Shown piece by piece: positions 1-7,805 of a stretch of 38,118 bases of DNA (position 1 is the stretch's first letter; each line of letters begins with the position of its first letter). The position numbers and the translations under genes are program-made. The stretch lies in contig DEML01000079.1 of the NCBI GenBank assembly GCA_002359185.1, positions 24,032 to 62,149 of the forward strand, read 5' to 3'. The DNA comes from Planctomycetaceae bacterium UBA2671 (lineage in GTDB: Bacteria > Planctomycetota > Planctomycetia > Planctomycetales > Planctomycetaceae). The notes under the pieces were generated by a model, which made no database searches, was not told the DNA's origin, and saw only the letters and a list, made by a program, of their open reading frames with translations.

Positions 1-21
1 CATAACTGACTCGGCTCGCCT

Positions 22-1368
22 TTACGATTTCAAAGCCGTGACCAGCCGATCGATTTCTTCTCGGGTTCGTTTTTCCGTCACGGCAATCAGCAACGAGTTT
101 TCGGGACCGCCGCTACTAAACTTGAATCGATTCAACTCCGGTCCAAGATTGAAGCCAGCGGCTTTCGCTTTAGTGAGGATCTCAGCAACCGGCTGCTTGA
201 ACTGGAACACAAACTCTTTGAAAAACGCATGAGGAAAGGCGAGCGTTCCCAGTCCGGCTTCGGTCAGTTTCTCAGCGGCGTAATTGGCTTTATGGCAACA
301 TTGTTTTCCGAGTTCAACGAAACCTTGTGGCCCCAACTGAGCGATATAGACTGAGGCTCGGAGTGCCATCAAACCCTGATTCGTACAGATGTTGCTGGTC
401 GCCTTGTCGCGGCGGATATGCTGTTCCCGGGTCTGAAAGTTGAGGACGAATGCACGACGTCCTGCTTTATCGGTCGTCTGTCCGATGAGGCGTCCCGGCA
501 TTTTGCGAACGAATTTTTCGCGACAGGCCATCAATCCCAGATAGGGGCCGCCGAACTGCAGAGGAATTCCGAGGGATTGTCCTTCTGCGACCGCGATATC
601 GATGCCGTAATCGCCCGGTCGATTGATCACACCCAGACTCACAGGATCGAAGACTTCAATCGCCAATGCCCCCGCCGCGTGTGCCTGATCGACTACGGAC
701 TGGACATCTTCCAGACAACCAAAGAAATTCGGATGCTGGACGACGACAGCAGCTGTTTTGTCGTCAATCTGCTGAGCCGCCTGCTGCCAGTCGGTAATGC
801 CATCGATGGTATCGACAACGACAATTTCGCAGGGATGTCGATGCAGATAAGTGCGCACCGTCTGAATGTATTCGGGATGCACGCTGCCAGAGATGATGAC
901 TTTGCCAGCCCGATTGGTGCAGCGAATCGCCATGATGATCGCTTCGGCCAGCGCACTGGCGCCTTCGTACAGACTCGCATTGGCAACATCGAGCCCGGTC
1001 AGTTCGGCGATCAGCGATTGAAATTCAAAGAACGCCTGCAAAGTCCCTTGACTGGCCTCAGCCTGATAAGGCGTGTAAGCCGTATAAAATTCGCCGCGAG
1101 AGCAAATTTCATCGACGGTGGCCGGGATGAAATGGTCGTAAGCTCCGCCGCCCTGAAAACAAGTGCGATCTCCCTGGCGGGCGAACTCGGCACTCACCTG
1201 ATTGAGCATGCGATCGAGTTCAATTTCACTCAGAGCCGGCGGGATGTCGAGTTCTTGCGTTCGACGAACCGATGCGGGAATTTGCTCGAAGAGATCGTCA
1301 ATTTTTTTGACGCCAATCTCCTGAAGCATTTGCTGAGTTTCGTCGGGGGTAGCGAACAGGTAAGACAC
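22..1368 (-). CDS. gcvPA: glycine dehydrogenase (decarboxylating) subunit 1, P-protein alpha half
   Basis: This is the N-terminal half of the split glycine cleavage P-protein, which decarboxylates glycine with PLP and passes the aminomethyl group to the lipoyl arm of GcvH. The product is 448 aa, the usual length for the alpha subunit of the two-subunit enzyme. The family N-terminus (SYLFATPDETQQML) follows directly after a GTG codon at 1368, preceded by an AAGGA ribosome binding site at good spacing. I therefore prefer this GTG to an upstream in-frame ATG at 1464, which would add 32 atypical residues. The stop is at 22-24, and an ATG on the same strand occupies positions 3-1, which would suit the start of gcvPB just outside the window (inference). 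gcvH lies 770 bp upstream on the same strand. The identification is secure; the start is likely. Confidence 0.93.
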   Translation of the reverse strand: MSYLFATPDETQQMLQEIGVKKIDDLFEQIPASVRRTQELDIPPALSEIELDRMLNQVSAEFARQGDRTCFQGGGAYDHFIPATVDEICSRGEFYTAYTPYQAEASQGTLQAFFEFQSLIAELTGLDVANASLYEGASALAEAIIMAIRCTNRAGKVIISGSVHPEYIQTVRTYLHRHPCEIVVVDTIDGITDWQQAAQQIDDKTAAVVVQHPNFFGCLEDVQSVVDQAHAAGALAIEVFDPVSLGVINRPGDYGIDIAVAEGQSLGIPLQFGGPYLGLMACREKFVRKMPGRLIGQTTDKAGRRAFVLNFQTREQHIRRDKATSNICTNQGLMALRASVYIAQLGPQGFVELGKQCCHKANYAAEKLTEAGLGTLAFPHAFFKEFVFQFKQPVAEILTKAKAAGFNLGPELNRFKFSSGGPENSLLIAVTEKRTREEIDRLVTALKS

Positions 1369-1516
1369 GCTGGAAATCCTTATGGCGTGAGTTTCGGAAT
1401 TCAGAGGTTCAAGCTGCTGACAGGCTGAGCAAACTCTGCAGCAAATGAATTGAATCTGGTGCAATCACCGGGGATTCAATTCTAGTGGATCGTTCCAGTT
1501 AAGGCATCGGGGTGTG

Positions 1517-1585
1517 TGCCACTGGCTTCGCCAGTGCAAGTCGTGACTTATTGCGGGTTACCATGCACTGGCAGAGCCAGTGCCA
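1517..1585. repeat. inverted repeat with self-palindromic arms (ACTGGC family)
   Basis: Two 22-base arms (1517-1538 and 1564-1585) are inverted copies with three mismatches, separated by 25 bases. Each arm is itself a small hairpin: ACTGGC-ttc-GCCAGT on the left and ACTGGC-aga-GCCAGT on the right. It lies in the gap between gcvPA and gcvH. It resembles REP/MITE-like intergenic palindromes, and no coding function is visible. Confidence 0.7.
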
Positions 1586-1725
1586 CCCTGTTTTCTAATT
1601 GGAATAAAACACCATCTGTATTGTAGACAATCAAAGCCTCAGTTCCGAACCACTGGGGAAACCGAAATGCAAAATGTGACAATTTGACCGGGTCACACAC
1701 TCTCATTCCACTTTTCTGATAATTA

Positions 1726-1784
1726 GAACCGCAGATAAACGCAGATGGACGCAGATTATTTGCATCCGCGTTAATCTGCGGTTC
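1726..1784. repeat. inverted repeat built of 10-bp units (ATCTGCG family)
   Basis: The 17-base arms 1726-1742 and 1768-1784 are inverted copies with one mismatch. Read on the minus strand, the left part is three consecutive 10-base units (ATCTGCGTCC, ATCTGCGTTT, ATCTGCGGTT). The right part carries two more on the plus strand. The same design recurs at 15591-15623 and 30057-30089. Confidence 0.7.
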
Positions 1785-1941
1785 AATATCAATATAATTG
1801 AGAGCCGATTTCATGAATGTGTAGTAGGTGTTTGGCTGGAAAAACAGGCGAGTGTTTCCTGATTCGAACCGAATTGGGAGCCGTAGGTTGGGTTAGCGTA
1901 ACCTGTCCTTTATACACATGTCTGTTGGATTTCCAAGAAGG

Positions 1942-2011
1942 TGTAGGTCAGGCACTGCCTGACGACAAACGAGGTGGCACACACATTTCGTCAGGCAGTG
2001 CCTGACCTACA
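1942..2011. repeat. 70-bp palindromic element, copy 1 (GTAGGTCAGGCA family)
   Basis: Perfect 24-base inverted arms (1942-1965 and 1988-2011) enclose a 22-base loop. Each arm contains the inner palindrome CAGGCACTGCCTG or its equivalent. A second copy at 26015-26083 keeps both arms and the loop, so the whole unit was duplicated. It sits between gcvPA and gcvH. Confidence 0.85.
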
Positions 2012-2138
2012 GGGCTTCGTCACTCCAGTTCGCCCCCAGCCACCAGTCGTAACCAAGGCCATCCGCTGGCGCTTCTGACCCCGCCACCCGGGTTTGATTA
2101 TTTTCTGGTTTTCATCTGGAACATGTTTAGATTGGTAA

Positions 2139-2525
2139 TCAGTGAGCTTCGTCTTCGCACATTTTTTCGTAAGCGGCTCGATCGAGCAGTTGCTCGATCT
2201 GGGAAGGATCGCTAGGCGTCAGTTTGAACATCCAGCCTTCCTCGAACGGGCTGTCGGAAAGTTTTTCCAGCTCATCTGCCAGATTTTCATTGGATTCGGT
2301 CACTGTTCCATCGAGCGGAGAATTCAAATCGCTGACTGCTTTCACACTTTCGACTTCACCGCAGGATTGCCCCGCTTGAACATCGGTGCCGGGCGCGGGG
2401 AGTTCGACAAAGACCAGATCGGTCAATTGGGAGACCGCAAAATCGGTGATGCCCACGGTCGCCGTCGTGCCATCCCAGTGTACCCATTCGTGTGATTTGC
2501 TGTATCGCAGGGAAGCCAAATCCAT
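2139..2525 (-). CDS. gcvH: glycine cleavage system H protein
   Basis: This is the lipoyl carrier protein of the glycine cleavage system, shuttling the aminomethyl group between the P and T proteins and dihydrolipoamide dehydrogenase. The product is 128 aa, normal for the family. It starts SLRYSKSHEWVHWDG and carries the lipoylation motif GEVESVKAVSDLNSP with the modified lysine at about residue 62. The C-terminal part (GWMFKL) is also typical. A purine-rich GGGAGAATGGG precedes the ATG. rpiB ends 95 bases upstream on the same strand, so the two may be cotranscribed. No glycine-riboswitch-like leader fits in that space. Confidence 0.96.
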   Translation of the reverse strand: MDLASLRYSKSHEWVHWDGTTATVGITDFAVSQLTDLVFVELPAPGTDVQAGQSCGEVESVKAVSDLNSPLDGTVTESNENLADELEKLSDSPFEEGWMFKLTPSDPSQIEQLLDRAAYEKMCEDEAH

Positions 2526-2620
2526 CCCATTCTCCCGAGTCTGAAAGTCAACAGTATGTGTAATGAGCAGCCCGAGATATTCTACCGAGTCTGAGCGATT
2601 TTACGACTGTAAATGCTGGA

Positions 2621-3064
2621 TTACTGAAGTGACTCAAAGTCGGAGATTTTATCGAGCCTGCGGGCGTGCCGCCCCCCTTCGAACTCCGTCGTCACCCAGA
2701 TTTCAATCATCCGATCAACGAGTTGTTCGCCCAGTAGTTCTGCCGAGAGACAGAGTACGTTGGCGTCGTTGTGGCGTCTGCTCATTTCCGCGGTCACTTC
2801 ATCGTGACAGGCGGTCGCACGAATGCCTTTGATTTTATTAGCGGCGATACACATTCCCATACCGGTCCCACAGATCAGTATGCCGCGATCGGCTTCTTTA
2901 GTGGCGACAGCCTTCGCCACACCGACTGCGAAGTCGGGATAATCGACGCTTTCACCAGATTGGGGGCCCATATCAATGGATTCGTGGCCGAGATTTGTCA
3001 GACGGTCGACAATTCTCGCCTTTAAATCAAATCCACGGTGGTCGCTTGCGACGGCTACTTTCAT
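2621..3064 (-). CDS. rpiB: ribose-5-phosphate isomerase B
   Basis: Interconverts ribose 5-phosphate and ribulose 5-phosphate in the pentose phosphate pathway; cytoplasmic. The protein begins KVAVASDHRGFDLK and contains GILICGTGMGMCIAANK, the active-site cysteine region of the RpiB/LacAB family. It also has the conserved RAT-CHDE and RRHNDANVLCLS segments. I chose the ATG at 3064 because it matches the family N-terminus (147 aa). An ATG six codons upstream (3082) has AGGG directly abutting it, which is too close for a good ribosome site, but it cannot be excluded. The gene lies downstream of a Sua5/phosphatase fusion. In Bacillus the separate genes ywlC, ywlE and ywlF (rpiB) occur in the same order, so this is a conserved neighbourhood. 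Confidence 0.93.
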   Translation of the reverse strand: MKVAVASDHRGFDLKARIVDRLTNLGHESIDMGPQSGESVDYPDFAVGVAKAVATKEADRGILICGTGMGMCIAANKIKGIRATACHDEVTAEMSRRHNDANVLCLSAELLGEQLVDRMIEIWVTTEFEGGRHARRLDKISDFESLQ

Positions 3065-3192
3065 TCGGTTTGGTCTCGTCATCCCTGCAAAATCTCGATC
3101 GGCCGATCAGACAGCCTGTATAAAAGCAGGGCATTCCATTATGAAGTTACATTTCGGTGAATTACCAGAAGCCCTATTGTTCACGGAAAGTC

Positions 3193-4335
3193 TTATTGGT
3201 CAAGCTCACGGACGATTTCTTCGGCAATCAGTCGTAAATTCTGTTCAATGACCTCTTTACACTGTCGGTAAACTGCGACATCCCCGCCAATCGGGTCCGG
3301 AATGTCTCGCCCATCCTGCCCCAGAACCTGTACACGGTCTCGTAATTCCGGGCGATGTGTGATGATAATTTCGCGATGGTGGTTGGTCAGCGTATACACG
3401 CGTTCGGACCGTTCTAACAGCGACTCCGTTAAAGGCTGACTCTGATGAGTCGACAAATCGATTCCCTCATCGGCGAGTAGCTGAACCGCTTCGGAAGCTG
3501 CAGGATGTCCGTAATCAGCCGCGATGCCTGCCGAGGCAATTTCGATTCCCTGACCGGCCAGTTCAGCGGGCTGACAGTTCAGCCGCTCGGCGAGCATATT
3601 GCGAAAAATCGCTTCGGCCATCGGACTGCGGCACGTATTGCCCGTGCAGACAAAAAGAATTCCTGCCCGGGTATTTTCGAGGATGGTCGCGTTATTCAAT
3701 TCATTGGAAGGAATAATACTGACTCCCTGATCGAGGAATTCTACGACAGCTGGTGCAGAGTCGGTTTCGACGGGACCTGTCTGCATCACATAATTCAAAC
3801 AGTTTGGCAGGTATTCTACAAGGCTCTGAGCTGTTCTACAGTAATGATAGTCATTTAATGAGTCCGATTGCAGCGGCCAGAGAAGAAATAACGGCCAGGC
3901 GGTGTAGGGATGAACATATTTCGCGAGCGGACCCGAGCTCAAAATGTAATTGTGGGGGAATGATTTGAGAGAGTGCGCCACATGACGAGCCTCTTCACTG
4001 AGTAAGTGGAGATCGTCCTGTCGGTCAAACAGTGACGAGTCCCTTATAGAGGTAAACTGCAGGACGATCGATCCGTTTGGCAATCGAGAAATCAGCCTGC
4101 CTGCTGCTTTTCGGGAGGTCTGCAAGTAATCTGCTAGTTCTTCGTGATGCCTCAAGGCGAGGATCGGTGAAATGTTCGTCAGTTTTTTCTCAGCCAGTAG
4201 TTGCAGATTTCGAGTCGCAGCAACGTAGCCATAATCTGTTGCGACCCCGACAATCTCCCCTGCTGCCAGATGTGCGACCGCTTCCTGACCAGTATCGATG
4301 CAGGTCTCAGAATTGTGGCAGGTTCGCACGATCAC
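3193..4335 (-). CDS. fusion: degenerate Sua5/YrdC-like domain + low-molecular-weight phosphatase (YwlE-like)
   Basis: A 380-aa two-domain protein. Residues about 10-215 resemble the Sua5/YrdC threonylcarbamoyl-AMP synthase fold (GEIVGVATDYGYVAAT near 26-41; a family-like tail ending FLDQGVSIIPS near 200-210). The KxR and SxN substrate motifs are not recognisable, so synthase activity is doubtful. Residues about 222-380 are a complete low-molecular-weight protein phosphatase: P-loop CTGNTCRS at 230-237 and the general-acid motif DPIG at 347-350. The Thr between Asn and Cys in the P-loop matches the residue reported to give Bacillus YwlE specificity for phospho-arginine, so an arginine phosphatase role is possible (inference). 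The start is a GTG; no in-frame ATG is available upstream. It lies 110 bases upstream of rpiB on the same strand. Confidence 0.85.
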   Translation of the reverse strand: MIVRTCHNSETCIDTGQEAVAHLAAGEIVGVATDYGYVAATRNLQLLAEKKLTNISPILALRHHEELADYLQTSRKAAGRLISRLPNGSIVLQFTSIRDSSLFDRQDDLHLLSEEARHVAHSLKSFPHNYILSSGPLAKYVHPYTAWPLFLLWPLQSDSLNDYHYCRTAQSLVEYLPNCLNYVMQTGPVETDSAPAVVEFLDQGVSIIPSNELNNATILENTRAGILFVCTGNTCRSPMAEAIFRNMLAERLNCQPAELAGQGIEIASAGIAADYGHPAASEAVQLLADEGIDLSTHQSQPLTESLLERSERVYTLTNHHREIIITHRPELRDRVQVLGQDGRDIPDPIGGDVAVYRQCKEVIEQNLRLIAEEIVRELDQ

Positions 4336-4482
4336 GCTGAAGGATTCCAGGCATTGAAAAGGATTGGTCTTATCAACAATATAATAAGTAGTGAATAAAT
4401 CGCATTGGGACGAAAATACAATGCCTGTTCCAGTTGATGAAGTCTAGAAAAACTCAAACTGACATTTTAGGCCAGGCAGGTA

Positions 4483-5400
4483 TCAATCTTCATAGCGGAC
4501 CTGGCTCCATTCACAAGCCAGTTCCGAGAGGATTTTCAGTGTCTCTGGATTCGCAGAGGTTGCGACAATTCCCGGCAGTCGCAGCATGTCGGCTCGGTCA
4601 TCCATCCAGGTTTCTGTGAAATTAACTCGCTTGCCATTGTGTACCCAGACAGAATCCCCGCCGAGTTCGCGGGCAATCTGGAACGAAACGGGATAGTCGT
4701 ACACATTGGGAGTATGAATTAACGAGCCTCCGAATTCTCCGGTCGCCAGTAAAGGATAAATGCTGCCGGGCATTAAATCGGGAGCAATTCCGTCCAGTCC
4801 CGCTTTGGTCACATCGGCTGCGCGAGCCTCATCGTGCTGCTGGAAACCGATGATATAGATTTTTTTTGAGTCGGGGCGTGTCTTCACATCAATCGGCGTC
4901 ATGCTGTCCAGAACCTGACGAGCTGGCAGGCTGGGATCATCGGGGCCTGCGAGCATTTTCCCCGGTCGAACTTCCACCCAGCCCCCGTTCGGCCCTTGAG
5001 CAGGCAGGTAAACGAGGGAATAAATGACATCGTCCATGGTCCGCAAATGCAGCATGACGGCATAGCCATCCCCTGTTTTATCGCGAAACTGCTTTGTTCC
5101 ATCAATCGGATCGAGAGAAATCACATATTCGCTCTCTTCTGCAAACCGATATAAATCGCCTGTCGATTCTTCGGCTTCAATTCGACACTGCAGAAAAATC
5201 GGATCCAGATCACGCAGCGCATTTACGAGCAGATCCTGAATGGTAAGATCAGCCAGCGTCAATGCATCCGTCAATGCACTGCCGGATGTTTTACCTGTGA
5301 TGGCAATATTGTGTTTTCGCAACTCCCGAGCCAGACTTCCCGCCCAGCGCATAACTGTCGGAAGATGTTCAGCCAGTGCAGAAATAATCGCGTCGCGCAT
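4483..5400 (-). CDS. inositol monophosphatase-family enzyme (CysQ/IMPase-like)
   Basis: A Mg-dependent phosphatase of the IMPase / 3'(2'),5'-bisphosphate nucleotidase / FBPase superfamily. The 305-aa product has the metal-binding EE pair at 77-78 and DPIDGTKQF at 97-105. A later NVYDYPVSFQIARELGG segment supplies the third metal-site Asp, in place of the usual WD motif. The substrate cannot be settled from sequence; the TKQF context favours the 3'-phosphoadenosine phosphatase (CysQ) side over inositol phosphatases. The ATG is preceded by AGGA at 7-base spacing. It is transcribed in the same direction as the fusion gene that starts about 150 bases downstream. Confidence 0.85.
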   Translation of the reverse strand: MRDAIISALAEHLPTVMRWAGSLARELRKHNIAITGKTSGSALTDALTLADLTIQDLLVNALRDLDPIFLQCRIEAEESTGDLYRFAEESEYVISLDPIDGTKQFRDKTGDGYAVMLHLRTMDDVIYSLVYLPAQGPNGGWVEVRPGKMLAGPDDPSLPARQVLDSMTPIDVKTRPDSKKIYIIGFQQHDEARAADVTKAGLDGIAPDLMPGSIYPLLATGEFGGSLIHTPNVYDYPVSFQIARELGGDSVWVHNGKRVNFTETWMDDRADMLRLPGIVATSANPETLKILSELACEWSQVRYED

Positions 5401-5734
5401 AAGAAATCCTGAGGGACTGCAGTAATGGGAACATTTTCAAATAGCAGTTTAAATCAGGATGGTCATGGGAACAAGGAGCAACTCAAAGTCTCGCTTTCGC
5501 ATCAGTAATGATTGAAATTGATTGCCAGGTTCTGCTGACTGTGATTCGACACTGACTTTTACTTGTTTCCAAGCTCCTCGCCTGAAAAAAGCTTTAGGTT
5601 ACAAGCACGAAGCGCAAGCGAGTGTGTCCATCGTTTAACTCACTCACTCGCTTGCGCTTCGTGCTTGTAATGCTCACTTGTTCTCATGGAGGATTCCGGG
5701 AACAAGTAAATTATTGAGTGTTGCAAAGCTCAAG
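5401..5734. other. 334-bp intergenic region
   Basis: No gene seen. It contains the long inverted repeat at 5599-5670 and, close to 5401-5420, the ribosome binding site of the downstream phosphatase gene. The rest shows no clear signal. Confidence 0.6.
5599..5670. repeat. 72-bp perfect long inverted repeat (ACAAGCACGAAGCGC family), copy 1
   Basis: Two perfectly complementary 26-base arms (5599-5624 and 5645-5670) flank a 20-base loop. It lies between the kinase gene and the IMPase-family gene, both on the minus strand. On the minus strand the hairpin is followed within about 10 bases by a run of six T, so it may help terminate the kinase transcript. A decayed relative lies at 36129-36201. Confidence 0.85.
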
Positions 5735-7315
5735 TTATCCTTCAGATATTTCTTCTGGAAACATCTTGGAAAGTGTCATGCGAGGATTTTCGAGATGCTT
5801 TTCGTTCTGCAGAATCGTTTCCCGAACCAGTGGTTTCATGGGGCCATCCAGTTTTTGGGAGAGCCGCTGGGCATTGTCGGCGAGGATTTGATCGGAGGCC
5901 TGATAATTCTTTTTCAGTGAGGCGATGACCGCTCGACCAGCAAATCCTACGGGAACGAGATTGAACTTATCGTTGGAGGCTTGTTCAATAAATGTTTCGA
6001 AAATCCGACTGGCTTCATCCAGACGTCCCTGATTCAAGTACAGAATTGCCAGCCGTTCTTCTGCCCGCCAGCGTTCTTCCGAGGTCGAATGAAAGACCCG
6101 CAGTGCTTTCCAGGCATCTTCACTGTTTCCGATCAGCATGGCATCGGCAAATTGCTCACGGGGACTGTTTCGCTGGGTAGCGTTCAGTTGCGGGTTGGCA
6201 TTAAGTCGGGGACGTGATAACCAGCCCAATGTTCCGCCAACTGCCAGAAACAAAATGCCGAGCACAATGTAACGTGACCAGGAGATCGGTTTCGAATTTT
6301 TTGAAGTCGAGGCGTCATTTGAAGATGTCTGCGTACCTGTGTTTGCTTCAAATGCAGAGAGACTGACTTCATCTTTATCTCCCTGCAGATTGCGTGAGAC
6401 TTTTCTTAAATCCGTCAGAATCTCCCCGGCATCCTGATAACGGTCCGTCACTTTTTTGGCCATCATCTTATGGATCATATCGCAGACGGGAACCGGGAGA
6501 TCCGGGCGACGTTTCGACAACGGAGCCGGCTGCGAGTTCACGTGTTTCATGGCGATCGCGATGGCAGTTTGCCCCCGGAAAGGAGGACGGCCAGCCAGCA
6601 TATGATAACAGGTCACTCCCAGCGAATAGATGTCACTGCGATGATCGACCTTGTTTCCTTTTACCTGTTCGGGACTCATGTAGAGTGGAGTCCCCATCGT
6701 GACACCTTCCTGAGTCAAATTCATTCGCTCGCCACTGAGCGTCAGTTGAGCCAGCCCGAAGTCCGCAATTTTCACGACCCCCTTACGGGTAATCATGATG
6801 TTTTCCGGTTTGATGTCGCGATGAACGATCCCCACTTCTCCCGCTTTCTGGAGAGCGGAGGCAATCTGTTTCATCACATGCAGCGCTACATTTAGTTCCG
6901 GCGGACCATTTTTGGAGATAAATTCCCGTAGATTCACACCCTGAACATATTCCTGGGCGATGTAATTGAATCCGTCGGCTTCCCCAATTGTGTAGACCTG
7001 CACAATATTAATATGGTTCAGGTTCGCGGCAGCCATGGCCTCGGTTTTGAAACGATCCAGATAGGTGGCATCGGAAACGAGATCGTTTTTCATCACTTTG
7101 ATTGCGACGTGCCGATTCAAAGCGGTCTGCTCGGCCAGATAGACATTGGCCATCCCACCTTTGCCAAGCCTTCGAATCAGACGAAATTCACCGAGTGTCT
7201 TATTAGACAGGTCAACCTGGGGTTGTTCCTGAGACGATTCGGTCATTCTCAGCATTTCGGTTTTATAATCGACTTCATCATCAACCGATTTGTTCTCTTG
7301 CTTTTCAGAGGTCAT
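5735..7315 (-). CDS. membrane-anchored Ser/Thr protein kinase (PknB-like) with C-terminal helical-repeat region
   Basis: A 526-aa eukaryotic-type protein kinase. The kinase domain spans about residues 43-310: glycine loop GKGGMANV at 51-58, catalytic Lys in AIK at 73, HRDIKPEN at 165-172, DFG at 185-187 and SPEQ at 214-217. All key residues are present, so it should be active. A Ser/Thr-rich linker (about 320-345) leads to one transmembrane helix (about 349-366, VLGILFLAVGGTLGWL). The 160-residue C-terminus contains TPR-like helical repeats (RLAILYLNQGRLDEASRIFE) and would lie outside the cytoplasmic membrane if the kinase is inside. Partners are not evident; no phosphatase or FHA protein is adjacent. 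A long Glu-rich N-terminus (1-40) precedes the kinase. Confidence 0.93.
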   Translation of the reverse strand: MTSEKQENKSVDDEVDYKTEMLRMTESSQEQPQVDLSNKTLGEFRLIRRLGKGGMANVYLAEQTALNRHVAIKVMKNDLVSDATYLDRFKTEAMAAANLNHINIVQVYTIGEADGFNYIAQEYVQGVNLREFISKNGPPELNVALHVMKQIASALQKAGEVGIVHRDIKPENIMITRKGVVKIADFGLAQLTLSGERMNLTQEGVTMGTPLYMSPEQVKGNKVDHRSDIYSLGVTCYHMLAGRPPFRGQTAIAIAMKHVNSQPAPLSKRRPDLPVPVCDMIHKMMAKKVTDRYQDAGEILTDLRKVSRNLQGDKDEVSLSAFEANTGTQTSSNDASTSKNSKPISWSRYIVLGILFLAVGGTLGWLSRPRLNANPQLNATQRNSPREQFADAMLIGNSEDAWKALRVFHSTSEERWRAEERLAILYLNQGRLDEASRIFETFIEQASNDKFNLVPVGFAGRAVIASLKKNYQASDQILADNAQRLSQKLDGPMKPLVRETILQNEKHLENPRMTLSKMFPEEISEG

Positions 7316-7805
7316 AGAATTGCGTGCTTTATTTTCAGTTGTCCGATTGCGGCCAATGGATGATGCGAATTTAGGAGATTAACTTGTCTTATAGTCTAAT
7401 GAGAGTCATAGAGAAGCCTCAATTATAAATTGATGGAATTCGGGCAGATCGGAAATCATTCCACAACCAGCCTCAAATCACCTTACTCAGATTTCGGACA
7501 TTTGGTTTTCAGGAATTGCGAGCGAAATTCATGGAATCCAAACCCTGTTGATTCGTACCTACACTCATGATATTTCCATCTCATGATCCCCTAACGGCAC
7601 AAGCACATGAGACCAATCGCTACCGACAGTTCAGAAATAGATGCCTGTCAATTCTTTGATGCCTTCATCATACTGCTGGCAAACTCTCGCGAAAAAGTGG
7701 CAATCGAGATACTATTGAGCAGTTATGACCAGTCGAAATCCGGCTGAGATTGTAATCGGTAAACTATTCAGACACTCGAAGATAACTATTTAAGGTCGTG
7801 CCGTT
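7316..7805. other. 490-bp divergent promoter region between the kinase and pyruvate kinase
   Basis: This AT-rich spacer separates two divergent genes and must hold both promoters. I could not identify convincing -35/-10 pairs, operators or a riboswitch. No coding frame of note is present. Confidence 0.5.

Larger units (their letters stand above)
1369..2138. other. 770-bp non-coding gap filled with palindromic repeats
   Basis: No convincing gene is present: the short open frames here lack a ribosome site and recognisable protein features. The gap holds three different palindromic elements (1517-1585, 1726-1784 and 1942-2011). It separates gcvH from gcvPA, which in many bacteria are adjacent genes of one operon. 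Confidence 0.7.

Noticed and set aside
418..1428. 336-codon open frame antisense to gcvPA
   Set aside because: It is the opposite-strand shadow of a conserved gene, with no ribosome site and no family features.
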